Source: Prevotella intermedia ATCC 25611 = DSM 20706 | Lineage (GTDB): Bacteria; Bacteroidota; Bacteroidia; Bacteroidales; Bacteroidaceae | Length of the DNA: 64,000 bases | Assembly (NCBI RefSeq): GCF_001953955.1 | Contig: NZ_CP019300.1 | Coordinates: 1,901,936 to 1,965,935, forward strand | Direction: 5' to 3' | Part shown: positions 46,201-55,107 of the stretch, piece after piece | How the letters are laid out: the number at the start of each line of letters is the position of its first letter | How positions within the stretch are numbered: position 1 is the first letter of the stretch | The notes under the pieces: model-generated | The model's input: the letters and a program-made list of their open reading frames with translations, nothing else | Databases searched by the model: none | What the model was told of the DNA's origin: nothing | Translations under genes and position numbers: made by a program

Positions 46201-46411
46201 TGCAGGAACAATGACTGCCGTTTGGTGGGAAACGCTCATCAATGGTATGGTATTCGGTATTCCGCAAGTAGGTTGCCAAGATATGAGTGGCAGATTTGCA
46301 GAGAACTTACAGCTTAATCCAGACATCGAAGTGTACAACACGCCAGCCGATTACATTAATGGTTACGACCGACAATTGGAAAGAGCAGTACGCGAAATGA
46401 TGAAAAAATAA
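43217..46411 (+). CDS. Tricorn-like S41 protease
   Basis: 1064 residues. Signal peptide MKKILTAALLGLSLNSFA; WD40/TolB-like propeller repeats with SPDGQ motifs (SAISPDGQTIAFSYKGDIF, VWSPDGQKIAFAS) over about residues 25-540; a lysine-rich charged linker (about 555-590); a C1 region, PDZ domain and S41 catalytic core. His756 (ELNASHTGAR) and Ser973 (DDYSNGMGF) match the order of the tricorn catalytic His and Ser. Likely a large periplasmic or surface peptidase that trims oligopeptides. Ends before a strong terminator. Confidence 0.92.
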   Translation: MKKILTAALLGLSLNSFADDAPLWLRFSAISPDGQTIAFSYKGDIFSVPVNGGTAKQLTTNSAYDAYPVWSPDGQKIAFASTREGSMDVYLMDKNGGVPKRLTTNSGNETPMAFTDNSHVLFTSAGMPTAKSIFFASGTFPQTYEVGIDASRPRLYSPMTMYDVSIRSNGDILYHDAKGYEDNFRKHHRSPVTRDIWLYSKGNYTKLTDFNGEDRTPVWAGNDNAYYYLSEEDGTFNVYKRNIDGSSKKQLTFHKKNPVRFLTVANNGTLCYGYDGEIYTLKEGEQPKKVNINVVTDQIDKDLVRQIRTTGATEIKLSPKGKEIAFVLHGDVYVTSLDYRTTKQVTNTAEQERDIDFAPDGRGIVYGSERNGIWQIYETKIKNKAEKNFTYATELVEERLTNTNQTSQMPQYSPDGKKVAFFENRASLKVLDLKSKDVITATDGKDLYSYSDGDIWFSWSPDSRWLLTPYMGNAGWNNPDISLVDASGKKAPFNLTQSGYNDNGAKWVLKGKAMLFFSDRAGYRSHGSWDAESDAYLMFFDLDAYDRFRMSKEEREMLNEAEKDKKKEDKDTKDDEKKKENIKPLQFDLENCRDRVVRITVNSSQLGDAVLNPEGDVLYYQAAFEGGYDLWKHDLKEGKTQIVMKEVGGGSLEADKDFKNLYLCVRNGIKKVDLAKQSSSNISFEARFDYKPYQEREYIFNHVWQQVKDKFYVEDLHGVDWEGYRKIYQRFLPYINNEYDFRDMLGELLGELNASHTGARYYGESPSLYTATLGLFFDNTYDGDGLKVEEVIKRGPFAVRKTGVTAGCIIEKIDGEPILKGKDYNHMLDGKAGKRVIVSVYNPDSKKRFDVTVKAISKGQQDELLYKRWVDRNRAFVDSISGGRIAYVHVKGMNSPSFRTVYSELLSAENRVKDAVIVDERHNGGGWLHDDLCTLLSGKEYQKFIPHGKHIGNDPFNKWNKPSCVLICEDDYSNGMGFPQIYKYLGIGKLIGAPIAGTMTAVWWETLINGMVFGIPQVGCQDMSGRFAENLQLNPDIEVYNTPADYINGYDRQLERAVREMMKK

Positions 46412-46427
46412 ATAAGATAATCAACAA

Positions 46428-46461
46428 TAAAAGGTTTTGGAAACTTCTCCAAAACCTTTTA
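46428..46461 (+). terminator. Terminator after the tricorn-like gene
   Basis: Perfect 14-bp arms (46428-46441 and 46448-46461), 6-nt loop, T-rich 3' side. Confidence 0.9.
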
Positions 46462-46612
46462 TTATTTCACCTTATAAAGAATATAAACCGTATAAACATA
46501 CCGAAATGTTAAAATTTAAAATATTTAAAAGGGTTAAGTAAGAATAAAGCTACTATTAGTTAATTATTGTATAATAAAAATCTAATAATACCCTCTTCTG
46601 TTATTTAATGAT

Positions 46613-46672
46613 AAAAACGCACTCTTACCTTTTTAAAAACACACTCGAATTTATAAAAAAGCCGTAACTTTA
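46613..46672 (+). promoter_or_regulatory. Possible promoter with two 22-bp direct repeats, T9SS operon
   Basis: Two 22-bp units begin AAAAACGCACTC (46613) and AAAAACACACTC (46635), followed by TAACTTTA (46665-46672), one base off the -7 consensus, 43 nt before the first cargo gene. No -33 TTTG. The remainder of the 46462-46715 gap is AT-rich with no gene. Confidence 0.35.
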
Positions 46673-46715
46673 CACCAAACGCTATAAACCAAAACCTACC
46701 TAAGAGCAGTTACAT

Positions 46716-49700
46716 ATGAAAAAAAAGTTACTTATTGTATTGTCAATTCTATTTGGCATAAACACCCTTTGTTATGCACAACCTTTTAAAACAGGCATTC
46801 ACAAAAACAGAATACCTATATACAACGTGCCTGACGGAGAAGCAGAAATCTGTGGCTATCTGCGCTATGATATGAAATACCGCACCCACGGACTAACCAG
46901 TTTCAGAACAGACTTTCCCAGCAAATACACTTTGATAAAAGATTATGGCAATGTGTATGGAAAAACGCCTATCTTTACAGCTGGAACATACGTTGGGAAT
47001 CAATATCTTGCTTATGAAACCACATTGTATTCGAATGTGCTTATGCCAAGAGGAATAAGTGTCATAAACCCTACAACAGGTGAATACGAAAGAAAAACTA
47101 CTTTCCCAGAAAACACACCAATACTGATTTTGGACGAAATGACCTACGACCCAAAGACCGAAAGGATTTTTGGAATGCACTATGATACTGATAAATTTAC
47201 CACAGACTTGTATGAAATCAACAACAAAACCTTCGCATTGGCTAAGGTTGCAACCATCAACAAGCCTTTCTTCACCCTCTCTGCAAACAACGGTTTCCTA
47301 TATGCCGTAACCACGGACAGAGATATTAAGAAATCTTTCCTCGTAAAAATCAAACAAAGCTCCATAGATGCAGGAAAACAAACCTGCACAGTAGAAACTA
47401 TAAGTCCTACAACAGGCACAGGTATCAACATTGGCAACTACAGCCAGTCTATGGAATTTGACAAGACTACACACCGTTTATGGTGGGTTGCTCAAGCGGC
47501 TGACGACCAGGCATACTTGGTAGAATTAAATCATGAAACAGGAACTTCAATAAGTCAAAAACTCATAAAAGATGGGTTGCAATTGCTTTCAATGGCTATT
47601 CCATACCAGTATGTGGCAGACGAAGCACCGTCGTATGTGAGAGGTCTTGCCATAAAAGCAGGAGAACAAGGAGCAAACAACGCCACCTTGTCTTGGACAA
47701 CTCCGACTTTGAATTATCGCAATAAGAGTTTATCAACCATTGACGGAATAAAGATTTATCGTAACAACGAACTCGTCAAAACTTTAAATACGACAGCTAA
47801 AGGCGAGAATATGACTTGGAAAGACACCGAACTTTCTGAAGGCTACTATATATATAAGGTGGTACCTTACAATACAAATGGAGATGGCGTTTATAAGGAA
47901 ACAGCTGCATTTGTCGGCGAAGACGTCCCAGGTGCACCCTTAAATGTCAAGCTCGTAGCAAACGGAACGGAAGGTACTATTACTTGGAACGAACCGACAA
48001 CAGGTGCACATAATGGGTATTTTGATAATTCAACCCTTACCTACGACGTGATGCGCTTGCCTGATAACGTAAAGATAGTAACAGGAACTGCCGAACGTTC
48101 AGTAAAAGACAACGTAAAAAGCCATGCTGGCTACAGCTATGTGGTTACAGCTTACAACAAGAAAGGGAAAGGACTTTCTGCTACTTCCAACATCGTTGCT
48201 TATGGTTCGATAGAGTCTATTCCTTTTATCTCTGGTCTTGAAACCAAGAACGAGTTTGACAAATGGACTATCATTGACAACAATCAAGATGGTATGTCTT
48301 GGAGTTTCAACGAAAACACTTCACGCACATTGTATGACCGCAGTGAAAAGAGTGCTGACGATTGGTTGGTATCTCCACCTTTGACATTCTCTAAAGACAA
48401 GAAGTACCAATTGAGATATACTTACTCTACTGCAAACTGGGTAGACCCTTCAACGCACAAACCCGTAATGGAGAAGATGAAGGTATTCTATGGTACACAG
48501 CCAACACCCGATAAACTATCAACACTGATTAAGGATTTGGGAGAGTTCCACACTTCTTCAGAACATTATTACTATGGCAAAGATGTTTTCACCCCTAACG
48601 AAACTTCCAACGGTTACATAGCTTTCCAAGCATGTTCGGAAGCTCTTAAAGGACAAATATACCTGAAAGATGTTTCTTTGCGCGAATATAGTGAGAAGGA
48701 TTTAAGCGTAAAAGAGCTAAAAGGTTCGGTTACGGCTAATTGCAATATAGAGCAATCTTTCATTGTTACCGTAGGCAACGAAGGTTCAGCAGCTGCCAAT
48801 GATTATACAGTAGAATTGTTCAATACCGATAATCAAGAAGTTTTGGGAACTGCAAAAGGAATTTCCATTAATCCCGATGCTACAACTACAATTACAGTAA
48901 CTTGGGTTCCAAAGGCTGAAGGCGAAGTGAACGTTTCTGCACGTGTCGTTCTTGCAGGTGATACTTATCCAGCAGACAATGCTCTGGCTACTCCTTTGAA
49001 GATAAAAGTTGCTTCCGCTGATGCTGAGAAATGGATTACGCTGAACGCTATCGATAATTATGGTTGGGTAATGCCGTTCTACTTGACTTCACCATACGCG
49101 CAATCTCAGTGCTTGTATCTTGAGAACGAAATTCGGAAAAAGAACATTGACTTAATTGCCATACAAGTCAAATACAACGGAAGGAATGATTCGCCTTATA
49201 CGTTCCCAACCAGAATCTCTATGAAAATGACAGAACGCACCAATATGAAAGCCCCAGACTCTGGCTATCTTGGGTTCTTTGACCAAACGGATTGGACGAA
49301 AGTGTATGATGGAAACATCACTATTCAAGGAAAAGGCGACAACAAGGAGTTGAAAGTAACATTCGACAAACCGTTTAAATACACAGGAGGAAATATCATT
49401 TTCAAGTTCGAAACGCTTCCAGGTGATAACACCTTAGAAGGTTCACAACACCCTGAATGGCTTTTTGATATGCCTAAGGGCGATGCTCGTTCAGCAAAAT
49501 ATGATGGTGAAACAGAAACCATAGACGAGAGTAAGACTTTCATTTCTGAATACATTCCTTTCTTAATGCTGGAGTATAAGGACAATAATTCAAGTGGTAT
49601 CCTCGCAGTTGGCAACGATCCATTTAGAGTTATCCAAAGCGATAACATACTATCTGCATCTTCTGTATGCGAGCATTTGGAAATAATGAACATCTTAGGT

Positions 49701-49823
49701 GCTACCATCATCGCTGATAAGAATACTGACAAACTCAACTTGGAGATGATTCCGTCTGGTATCTATTTAGTGAAAGCGATTAAAGACGGAGTTACACACA
49801 CGTCGAAAATCTTAAAGAAATAA
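46716..49823 (+). CDS. T9SS cargo: fibronectin-III / anchor-J surface protein 1
   Basis: 1035 residues. Signal peptide MKKKLLIVLSILFGINTLCYA; a propeller-like N-terminal part (about 60-300, with YDPKTERIFGMHYD); two fibronectin type III domains (about 308-405 and 406-500); an anchor-J/cleaved-adhesin domain (about 503-655, containing SADDWLVSPPLTF); a CARDB-like domain (about 661-770); a beta-rich region; and a type A T9SS sorting domain (from about 961, ending GIYLVKAIKDGVTHTSKILKK). Predicted surface-attached or released adhesin-like protein; no proteolytic motif seen. Similar in layout to the next gene, 50 nt downstream. Confidence 0.88.
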   Translation: MKKKLLIVLSILFGINTLCYAQPFKTGIHKNRIPIYNVPDGEAEICGYLRYDMKYRTHGLTSFRTDFPSKYTLIKDYGNVYGKTPIFTAGTYVGNQYLAYETTLYSNVLMPRGISVINPTTGEYERKTTFPENTPILILDEMTYDPKTERIFGMHYDTDKFTTDLYEINNKTFALAKVATINKPFFTLSANNGFLYAVTTDRDIKKSFLVKIKQSSIDAGKQTCTVETISPTTGTGINIGNYSQSMEFDKTTHRLWWVAQAADDQAYLVELNHETGTSISQKLIKDGLQLLSMAIPYQYVADEAPSYVRGLAIKAGEQGANNATLSWTTPTLNYRNKSLSTIDGIKIYRNNELVKTLNTTAKGENMTWKDTELSEGYYIYKVVPYNTNGDGVYKETAAFVGEDVPGAPLNVKLVANGTEGTITWNEPTTGAHNGYFDNSTLTYDVMRLPDNVKIVTGTAERSVKDNVKSHAGYSYVVTAYNKKGKGLSATSNIVAYGSIESIPFISGLETKNEFDKWTIIDNNQDGMSWSFNENTSRTLYDRSEKSADDWLVSPPLTFSKDKKYQLRYTYSTANWVDPSTHKPVMEKMKVFYGTQPTPDKLSTLIKDLGEFHTSSEHYYYGKDVFTPNETSNGYIAFQACSEALKGQIYLKDVSLREYSEKDLSVKELKGSVTANCNIEQSFIVTVGNEGSAAANDYTVELFNTDNQEVLGTAKGISINPDATTTITVTWVPKAEGEVNVSARVVLAGDTYPADNALATPLKIKVASADAEKWITLNAIDNYGWVMPFYLTSPYAQSQCLYLENEIRKKNIDLIAIQVKYNGRNDSPYTFPTRISMKMTERTNMKAPDSGYLGFFDQTDWTKVYDGNITIQGKGDNKELKVTFDKPFKYTGGNIIFKFETLPGDNTLEGSQHPEWLFDMPKGDARSAKYDGETETIDESKTFISEYIPFLMLEYKDNNSSGILAVGNDPFRVIQSDNILSASSVCEHLEIMNILGATIIADKNTDKLNLEMIPSGIYLVKAIKDGVTHTSKILKK

Positions 49824-49873
49824 AGATATTATTATTAAATAAAAAACAATTTTTACTTTAAATCATTTTAAAC

Positions 49874-52800
49874 ATGAAACATTTTATTTATGCATCAGGC
49901 CTTCTGCTCGCAAGTTTGGCAGCCACGCCAGCTTTCGGACAGATGACAGCCAAGAGTTTCCCGAAATTCGGAGAAAAGCATTTTTCACCGGCTATGATGG
50001 CTCCCCGTCAGACACCACAGGCGATTGACGACAAAGCAAAAGGAATTACCATGTATGCTGGACAGTTGGTAAGTCAGAACAAAAAGCGTGGTTGGATTAA
50101 GTTCCGCACAGCCAAAGCATCAGAGTATGAAACTTTAAAGAACTTCACACCTGAAACTGACCAGCACCAAGCTCATGGAGTATATTGCTCTGCATACGAC
50201 GGAACAGACTGTTACACAATCTTCTGCCAGTCTTATACTTATGGTGTACAGCCTTTATACTTCGCAAAGCTGAACGTAGCTACAGGCGATACCACAACTA
50301 TCTACACGTTTAATGAAACTGAGAAGAATAAATGGTATACTGGCTACGATGTCTACGCAATGAGTTATAATCCTGCTACAAAAGAGATTTACGGTCTTGG
50401 CAAAGATTATGAAACTCAAATTGTTAATGGAGAAGAACAAATCGTAAAAGCTTTTTCAACTGTTTATACCATTGATAAAGCAACTGGTAAATTCGAAAAA
50501 GTTAAAAGTTTAGACCGTATCTACTATAACTTCACCTTCAATTATGACGGTAGCTGCTATATGTTGCGTCCAAAAGCAAGAAGCAAAGAAGATGAAACAG
50601 TCGTAGGAACTGAACTTGTTAAGTTCGATAAGGATTTAAATGAACTCAATACTGTTGAATGTAAGAGCCAATGGGGTGAAACTTATATCCAAAGATACTT
50701 TGGTACTATGAGCTTCGACTTTACTACCGGAAGCCTTTGGTGGATACCAGTCGGAGACCATGGAGCAACTACACTTTATACCATCAACACAGAAACAGGA
50801 CTTTATGAAGGCAAATCATGGTTCAGTGTTGGTAACTCTTTTGTAGGTCTTACTATTCCATACATGACCGCTGATAGCCGTACTGCACCTGCACAGGTAT
50901 CAAATATTGACGCGCAAGCTGATGTTAACGGCGCAATGGTTGATACCATCAAATGGGTAAACCCAACCAAAGCTTGGAACAATACCGACCTTACAGAACT
51001 CAAGGAAGTATTAGTTTATCGTAAAAAGCAGAATGTAGCAACAACCGAACTTACACCAACAGAAACTCTGCTCTCTGCTACCAATGCTGAACTCATAGGC
51101 ACTGTACCTGCTAATAATATGATGGGTAAGTCTATGAAGTTCATTGACAACAAACCACATTCAGGTATTAACACTTACTATGTTGTTGCTTCACGCGTAA
51201 CAGGTGAGAAGGGTGTGCCTGACAGCGTACGTTGCTACATGGGCATTGATGTTCCTGGAGCTGTTCAGAACATTCAATTAAAGAAGAAAGGAACAGGCAT
51301 TGAAATATCTTGGGAGGCTCCTACTAAGGGCTTGAACAATGGTTATATCAAAGAAGCAGAGCTTACTTATACTTTGACACGTATGCCAGACAACGTTGTT
51401 GTAGCAAAAGACTTATCTGGAACAACATACGAAGATAAAACTTTGGGCGAACAACAAAAGTATTCTTATAAGATTATGGCAAAGAGCAATGCTGGCGAAG
51501 GAGCTGTCGCAGAATCTGATGGCATTATGGCTGGTAGCGCATTAGCAACTCCTATCAACTTGAAATTTGAAACTCAAGATGATGCCAACCGCTGGAATTG
51601 TCCAAGCAATCAATCTATTTACTTCTACTATTGCGGCGGATACGACGAAGATTCTAAATGCTTGATTGGTTACAGCAACAACCAAGAAGCTCAAGGATAT
51701 GTAACTTCACCTCCTCTCAAGCTCGAAGGCGGCAAGACTTACCGTATCACAACTGATTTCTACGCACACCAAAAAGAGGCTCCATTCGATTTGAAGCTGA
51801 CAATGGGTACAGACGGAGAAGACCTTTCTGGAGCAAAAGTTATCAGAGAAGCTAAGGATTTCTCTTATGACAATATGTACACTCGCGAGAAATTCGAGGA
51901 TATGTTCACAGCACCAGCTGATGGAACCTATTACTTTGGAATGTCTATTGCCACACACAACCAGTACAATAGCTTCAGATTGTTTGGTCTCAATGTAGAC
52001 TATGTTGCAGAAAATGACTTGAAGGCATTCTCTATCGATGGCATTTTGGAAGCAGTTGTTGGCTACGATAACAAGTGCACCGTTAAGGTTCGCAATGTCG
52101 GTTCTAAGACTCAGAGCAAGTATGGCATCAAGATATACTGCGACGACGAAGGCACCAAGACACTTGTTGGCGAAACTAAGAACGTTCCCGAATTAAAGGC
52201 TGGCGAAATGGCAAATGTTCCTGTAACATTCAATCCAACCAAAGACGGTATGTTCAAATTCTACGCTGTGGTAGAACTCGAAGGTGACCATGACCCAAGC
52301 AACAACACTACTTCAACTATAAACATCAAGGTTACACCTGCTGGCACAACTCCTTGGACCAACATCGTTACAAGCGGTCAGGACGAGGGAGAAGATACAC
52401 ACGGTCCTTCTATGAACAGCGAAAGATACGAGAAGACACAATCTGTTTACCTTGCTTCAGAAATCAAGGCAGACAAAGATGGAGAAATCAAGCGTTTAGG
52501 ATACATCTACAACTCTAACGATAACCTGAAGGACAGAACAGACCCATTCAATGTGAAGATTTATCTTGCACATACAGACAAGGAAAGCTTCACTTCTCGT
52601 TCACAATGGATGTCAGAGAACGAACTCACTCTCGTTTATGATGGTCAGTTCACACTTGAACCAGGACGCAACAACATCTTGGCATTCGACCTTCAAACTC
52701 CATTCAAATACGACAAGACAAAGAACCTTATGGTAGTATTCGATAAAGATGGTGCAGTAGCATCTGACCTTATGTTCTGTGCAGTGTATAAGGTGTTCAA

Positions 52801-53161
52801 TGCAACATCTTCTAACATCTATCGTATGTTGGAGTATTCAGAGCCAGCACCATTCGATATGTCTAAGTCGCATGCTTACAATTCAGCTCCAGTTCTCTAC
52901 CTTGGTTTCGACGTTGCCAATAATATCGGTAATGCACACGTAGCAGGCGAAACATTCTTCTACGATGCCAACAGCCATATGATGACTTTCGGAAAGAATA
53001 TCAAGGCAGCAAACTTCTACTCAGTAGATGGTAAGCTCGTCAAGACTGTTAATGTTGCAGGCAACGAACAGATAAGACTCAACTTGCCTACTGGTCTGTA
53101 CATTGTTCGCACAATTGACAATAATGGCGCTGCTACAAGTGTTAAACTTAATGTAAAATAA
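49874..53161 (+). CDS. T9SS cargo: fibronectin-III / anchor-J surface protein 2
   Basis: 1095 residues, a paralogue of the preceding gene with the same domain order: signal peptide (ends TPAFGQ), propeller-like region (about 90-340), two fibronectin type III domains (about 343-455 and 460-555), anchor-J domain (about 562-712, with YVTSPPLKLEGG), CARDB-like domain (about 713-815), and T9SS type A domain (from about 1018: ANFYSVDGKLVKTVNVAG, GLYIVRTIDNNG). The stop codon is followed after 2 nt by the next start codon, so the genes are translationally close. Confidence 0.88.
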   Translation: MKHFIYASGLLLASLAATPAFGQMTAKSFPKFGEKHFSPAMMAPRQTPQAIDDKAKGITMYAGQLVSQNKKRGWIKFRTAKASEYETLKNFTPETDQHQAHGVYCSAYDGTDCYTIFCQSYTYGVQPLYFAKLNVATGDTTTIYTFNETEKNKWYTGYDVYAMSYNPATKEIYGLGKDYETQIVNGEEQIVKAFSTVYTIDKATGKFEKVKSLDRIYYNFTFNYDGSCYMLRPKARSKEDETVVGTELVKFDKDLNELNTVECKSQWGETYIQRYFGTMSFDFTTGSLWWIPVGDHGATTLYTINTETGLYEGKSWFSVGNSFVGLTIPYMTADSRTAPAQVSNIDAQADVNGAMVDTIKWVNPTKAWNNTDLTELKEVLVYRKKQNVATTELTPTETLLSATNAELIGTVPANNMMGKSMKFIDNKPHSGINTYYVVASRVTGEKGVPDSVRCYMGIDVPGAVQNIQLKKKGTGIEISWEAPTKGLNNGYIKEAELTYTLTRMPDNVVVAKDLSGTTYEDKTLGEQQKYSYKIMAKSNAGEGAVAESDGIMAGSALATPINLKFETQDDANRWNCPSNQSIYFYYCGGYDEDSKCLIGYSNNQEAQGYVTSPPLKLEGGKTYRITTDFYAHQKEAPFDLKLTMGTDGEDLSGAKVIREAKDFSYDNMYTREKFEDMFTAPADGTYYFGMSIATHNQYNSFRLFGLNVDYVAENDLKAFSIDGILEAVVGYDNKCTVKVRNVGSKTQSKYGIKIYCDDEGTKTLVGETKNVPELKAGEMANVPVTFNPTKDGMFKFYAVVELEGDHDPSNNTTSTINIKVTPAGTTPWTNIVTSGQDEGEDTHGPSMNSERYEKTQSVYLASEIKADKDGEIKRLGYIYNSNDNLKDRTDPFNVKIYLAHTDKESFTSRSQWMSENELTLVYDGQFTLEPGRNNILAFDLQTPFKYDKTKNLMVVFDKDGAVASDLMFCAVYKVFNATSSNIYRMLEYSEPAPFDMSKSHAYNSAPVLYLGFDVANNIGNAHVAGETFFYDANSHMMTFGKNIKAANFYSVDGKLVKTVNVAGNEQIRLNLPTGLYIVRTIDNNGAATSVKLNVK

Positions 53162-53163
53162 AC

Positions 53164-55101
53164 ATGAACTCTATCAGAAAGTATATTTTTCTGTTATCGC
53201 TTGCAAGTCTCCCCTTTACGGGGGGAGGCTTGTTTGCTCAAACAGCAAACGAAAATCAGTTTAAATTAGGTCCGCTTACTTCTTCAAACCAGAGTCTTAC
53301 AGCACCGACCTCTAACAATGAAATGCGTATAGGCTACTGCACCACAGATTGGAGCAGTGGACTTATTGCAAAAATAACGGGCTCACATACTTATCATGCA
53401 GCAGTCTATTTCCCCTCAGAACTGCTCGACAAATATGTTGGCGACAAGATTGAGTACATCGAATTTGCCATTAAACCTAAACGTGGAACCAGAGTAGAAT
53501 ACTTTGTTTGTACGGATTTGAAGGATATGACGGGCAGCACATTAACCCAAGGATTCTCTACTACTTACGTAGAGGGTTGGAATAAGTTGAAATTCAGCAA
53601 GCCTGTTACCATTAAGAAAGATATGAACCTCTATATTGGCTATATCCTCTATCTTAATGATGGTGAAGACTACGACTGCCTCATGTTCGACAAGAGTCCT
53701 TATTCTTTAGTTGGAAAGAACTGGTATGGTTATGATGGAAGCTGGTTCAGCAACACAGCTGCCATTGGAAAGAACATCTGTATCCGTGCCATTCTATCGG
53801 GCAACAATGCTCCTAACAATGATATTTCTTTGATGAAGCTTACAGCCGAAGATGGCAGCGAATATGTTGAGCAGAACACCCCCAACACCTATATGGCTTA
53901 TATTCAGAACAACGGTGTAACCCCTATAAAGTCGCTCACACTCACTGTTTCTGCAAAGGGCGTTCAAGGTCAAGAGATTACACTCGACGGCTTCAATGTA
54001 CCCAACAACATTCCGCAGTTGGTAAAACTTGAAAATATCCCAATTCCCGTAGAAGGAAACTACACAGCGACATTTACAGTAACAAAAGTAAATGGAGTAG
54101 CTGACCCAGATACAAAGGACAATTCAGCAGAAAGCAAAGGTTTCTCTTTCAAGAAAGGAACAAGCCCTGTTGAACGCACAGTGCTTTTTGAAGAATTTAC
54201 TTCTGAAGGCTACAACGAATGTGCCGTTGCAGACGGTATTTACAACAACGTTTTAGATACTCATAAAAATGTTATCCGTGTAAAGCATCATTTGGATTAC
54301 AAGCAACATAAAGACCAATTCAAAATTGCTGAAGACACAGATTACGAACAGCTATACGGCAAATCTAAGACTTTCGTTCCTGCAATCGCCGTTGACCGCA
54401 TTATCGTAGCAGGTCTTGAAGACCCAGGACCAGCTTACTTCATTGCAAGCGAGGAGGAAGTAGTTAAGTTCGTTGAGTTAGCTAAAGCTCAATTCTCTTT
54501 CGTTACATTGCATGTAGACCCTAAGACCGATGCGAATGGTAAGCAGATTGATGTGAAAGTTACTGGCCATGCCGGAACAAACGAAATGCCGCTGCAAACC
54601 GACTTGCGATTGACAACTTGGCTTGTAGAAGATAGCATAAAGAGTACACAGCAGCAAGGCAAGGAGGTATTTGTGCAGAATGGTGTAATACGTGCCGTGC
54701 TCAGCAACAACGCATGGGGCGACGCCTTGGACATTTCGGGCTACGACTTCGAAAAGACCTATTCTGTAACAATAAAGCCAGAATGGAATGTAAACAATAT
54801 GCGTGTTGTTTCGTTTGTAAACAACTATAACGAGAATGTTGCAAAACGTAACATTTACAATACTGCACAAGCATTCTGCTCTAACCCATCGGGAATAACT
54901 TCACGTACTTACGATGCCAACGGCAAGGCTTTCAGCGTTGTAAATGGCAACATACTTATGTTGCAAGGCTATCATCTTGTAGGTATTTACGATATATCGG
55001 GCAGAAACGTTGGCACAAGCCAATTAGGAAACGGCCTTTATATCGTGAAGGCAACCAATGGTAAAAACGTGATTACACAGAAAATCAATATAAACCGTTA
55101 A
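53164..55101 (+). CDS. T9SS cargo with degenerate thioredoxin-like domain
   Basis: 645 residues. Signal peptide unusually contains LPFTGGGLFAQ, encoded by a GC-rich hairpin (53204-53232). N-terminal beta domain (about 50-205), CARDB-like domain (about 220-330), Omp28/thioredoxin-fold domain (about 340-480) and T9SS type A domain (from about 575, ending GLYIVKATNGKNVITQKININR). At the place of the CxxC active site it reads GYNECAV: the first cysteine is Tyr and only the second (Cys353) remains. Catalytic redox activity is therefore unlikely; binding or scaffold function is inference. Paralogue of the following gene. Confidence 0.87.
   Translation: MNSIRKYIFLLSLASLPFTGGGLFAQTANENQFKLGPLTSSNQSLTAPTSNNEMRIGYCTTDWSSGLIAKITGSHTYHAAVYFPSELLDKYVGDKIEYIEFAIKPKRGTRVEYFVCTDLKDMTGSTLTQGFSTTYVEGWNKLKFSKPVTIKKDMNLYIGYILYLNDGEDYDCLMFDKSPYSLVGKNWYGYDGSWFSNTAAIGKNICIRAILSGNNAPNNDISLMKLTAEDGSEYVEQNTPNTYMAYIQNNGVTPIKSLTLTVSAKGVQGQEITLDGFNVPNNIPQLVKLENIPIPVEGNYTATFTVTKVNGVADPDTKDNSAESKGFSFKKGTSPVERTVLFEEFTSEGYNECAVADGIYNNVLDTHKNVIRVKHHLDYKQHKDQFKIAEDTDYEQLYGKSKTFVPAIAVDRIIVAGLEDPGPAYFIASEEEVVKFVELAKAQFSFVTLHVDPKTDANGKQIDVKVTGHAGTNEMPLQTDLRLTTWLVEDSIKSTQQQGKEVFVQNGVIRAVLSNNAWGDALDISGYDFEKTYSVTIKPEWNVNNMRVVSFVNNYNENVAKRNIYNTAQAFCSNPSGITSRTYDANGKAFSVVNGNILMLQGYHLVGIYDISGRNVGTSQLGNGLYIVKATNGKNVITQKININR
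53204..53232. repeat. GC-rich inverted repeat inside a signal-peptide coding region
   Basis: Arms CAAGTCTCCCC (53204-53214) and GGGGAGGCTTG (53222-53232), 10 of 11 paired, 7-nt loop. The G/C content contrasts with the surroundings, and the encoded GGG is atypical in a signal peptide, suggesting insertion of a small repeat. Confidence 0.65.
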
Positions 55102-55107
55102 AAGTAA

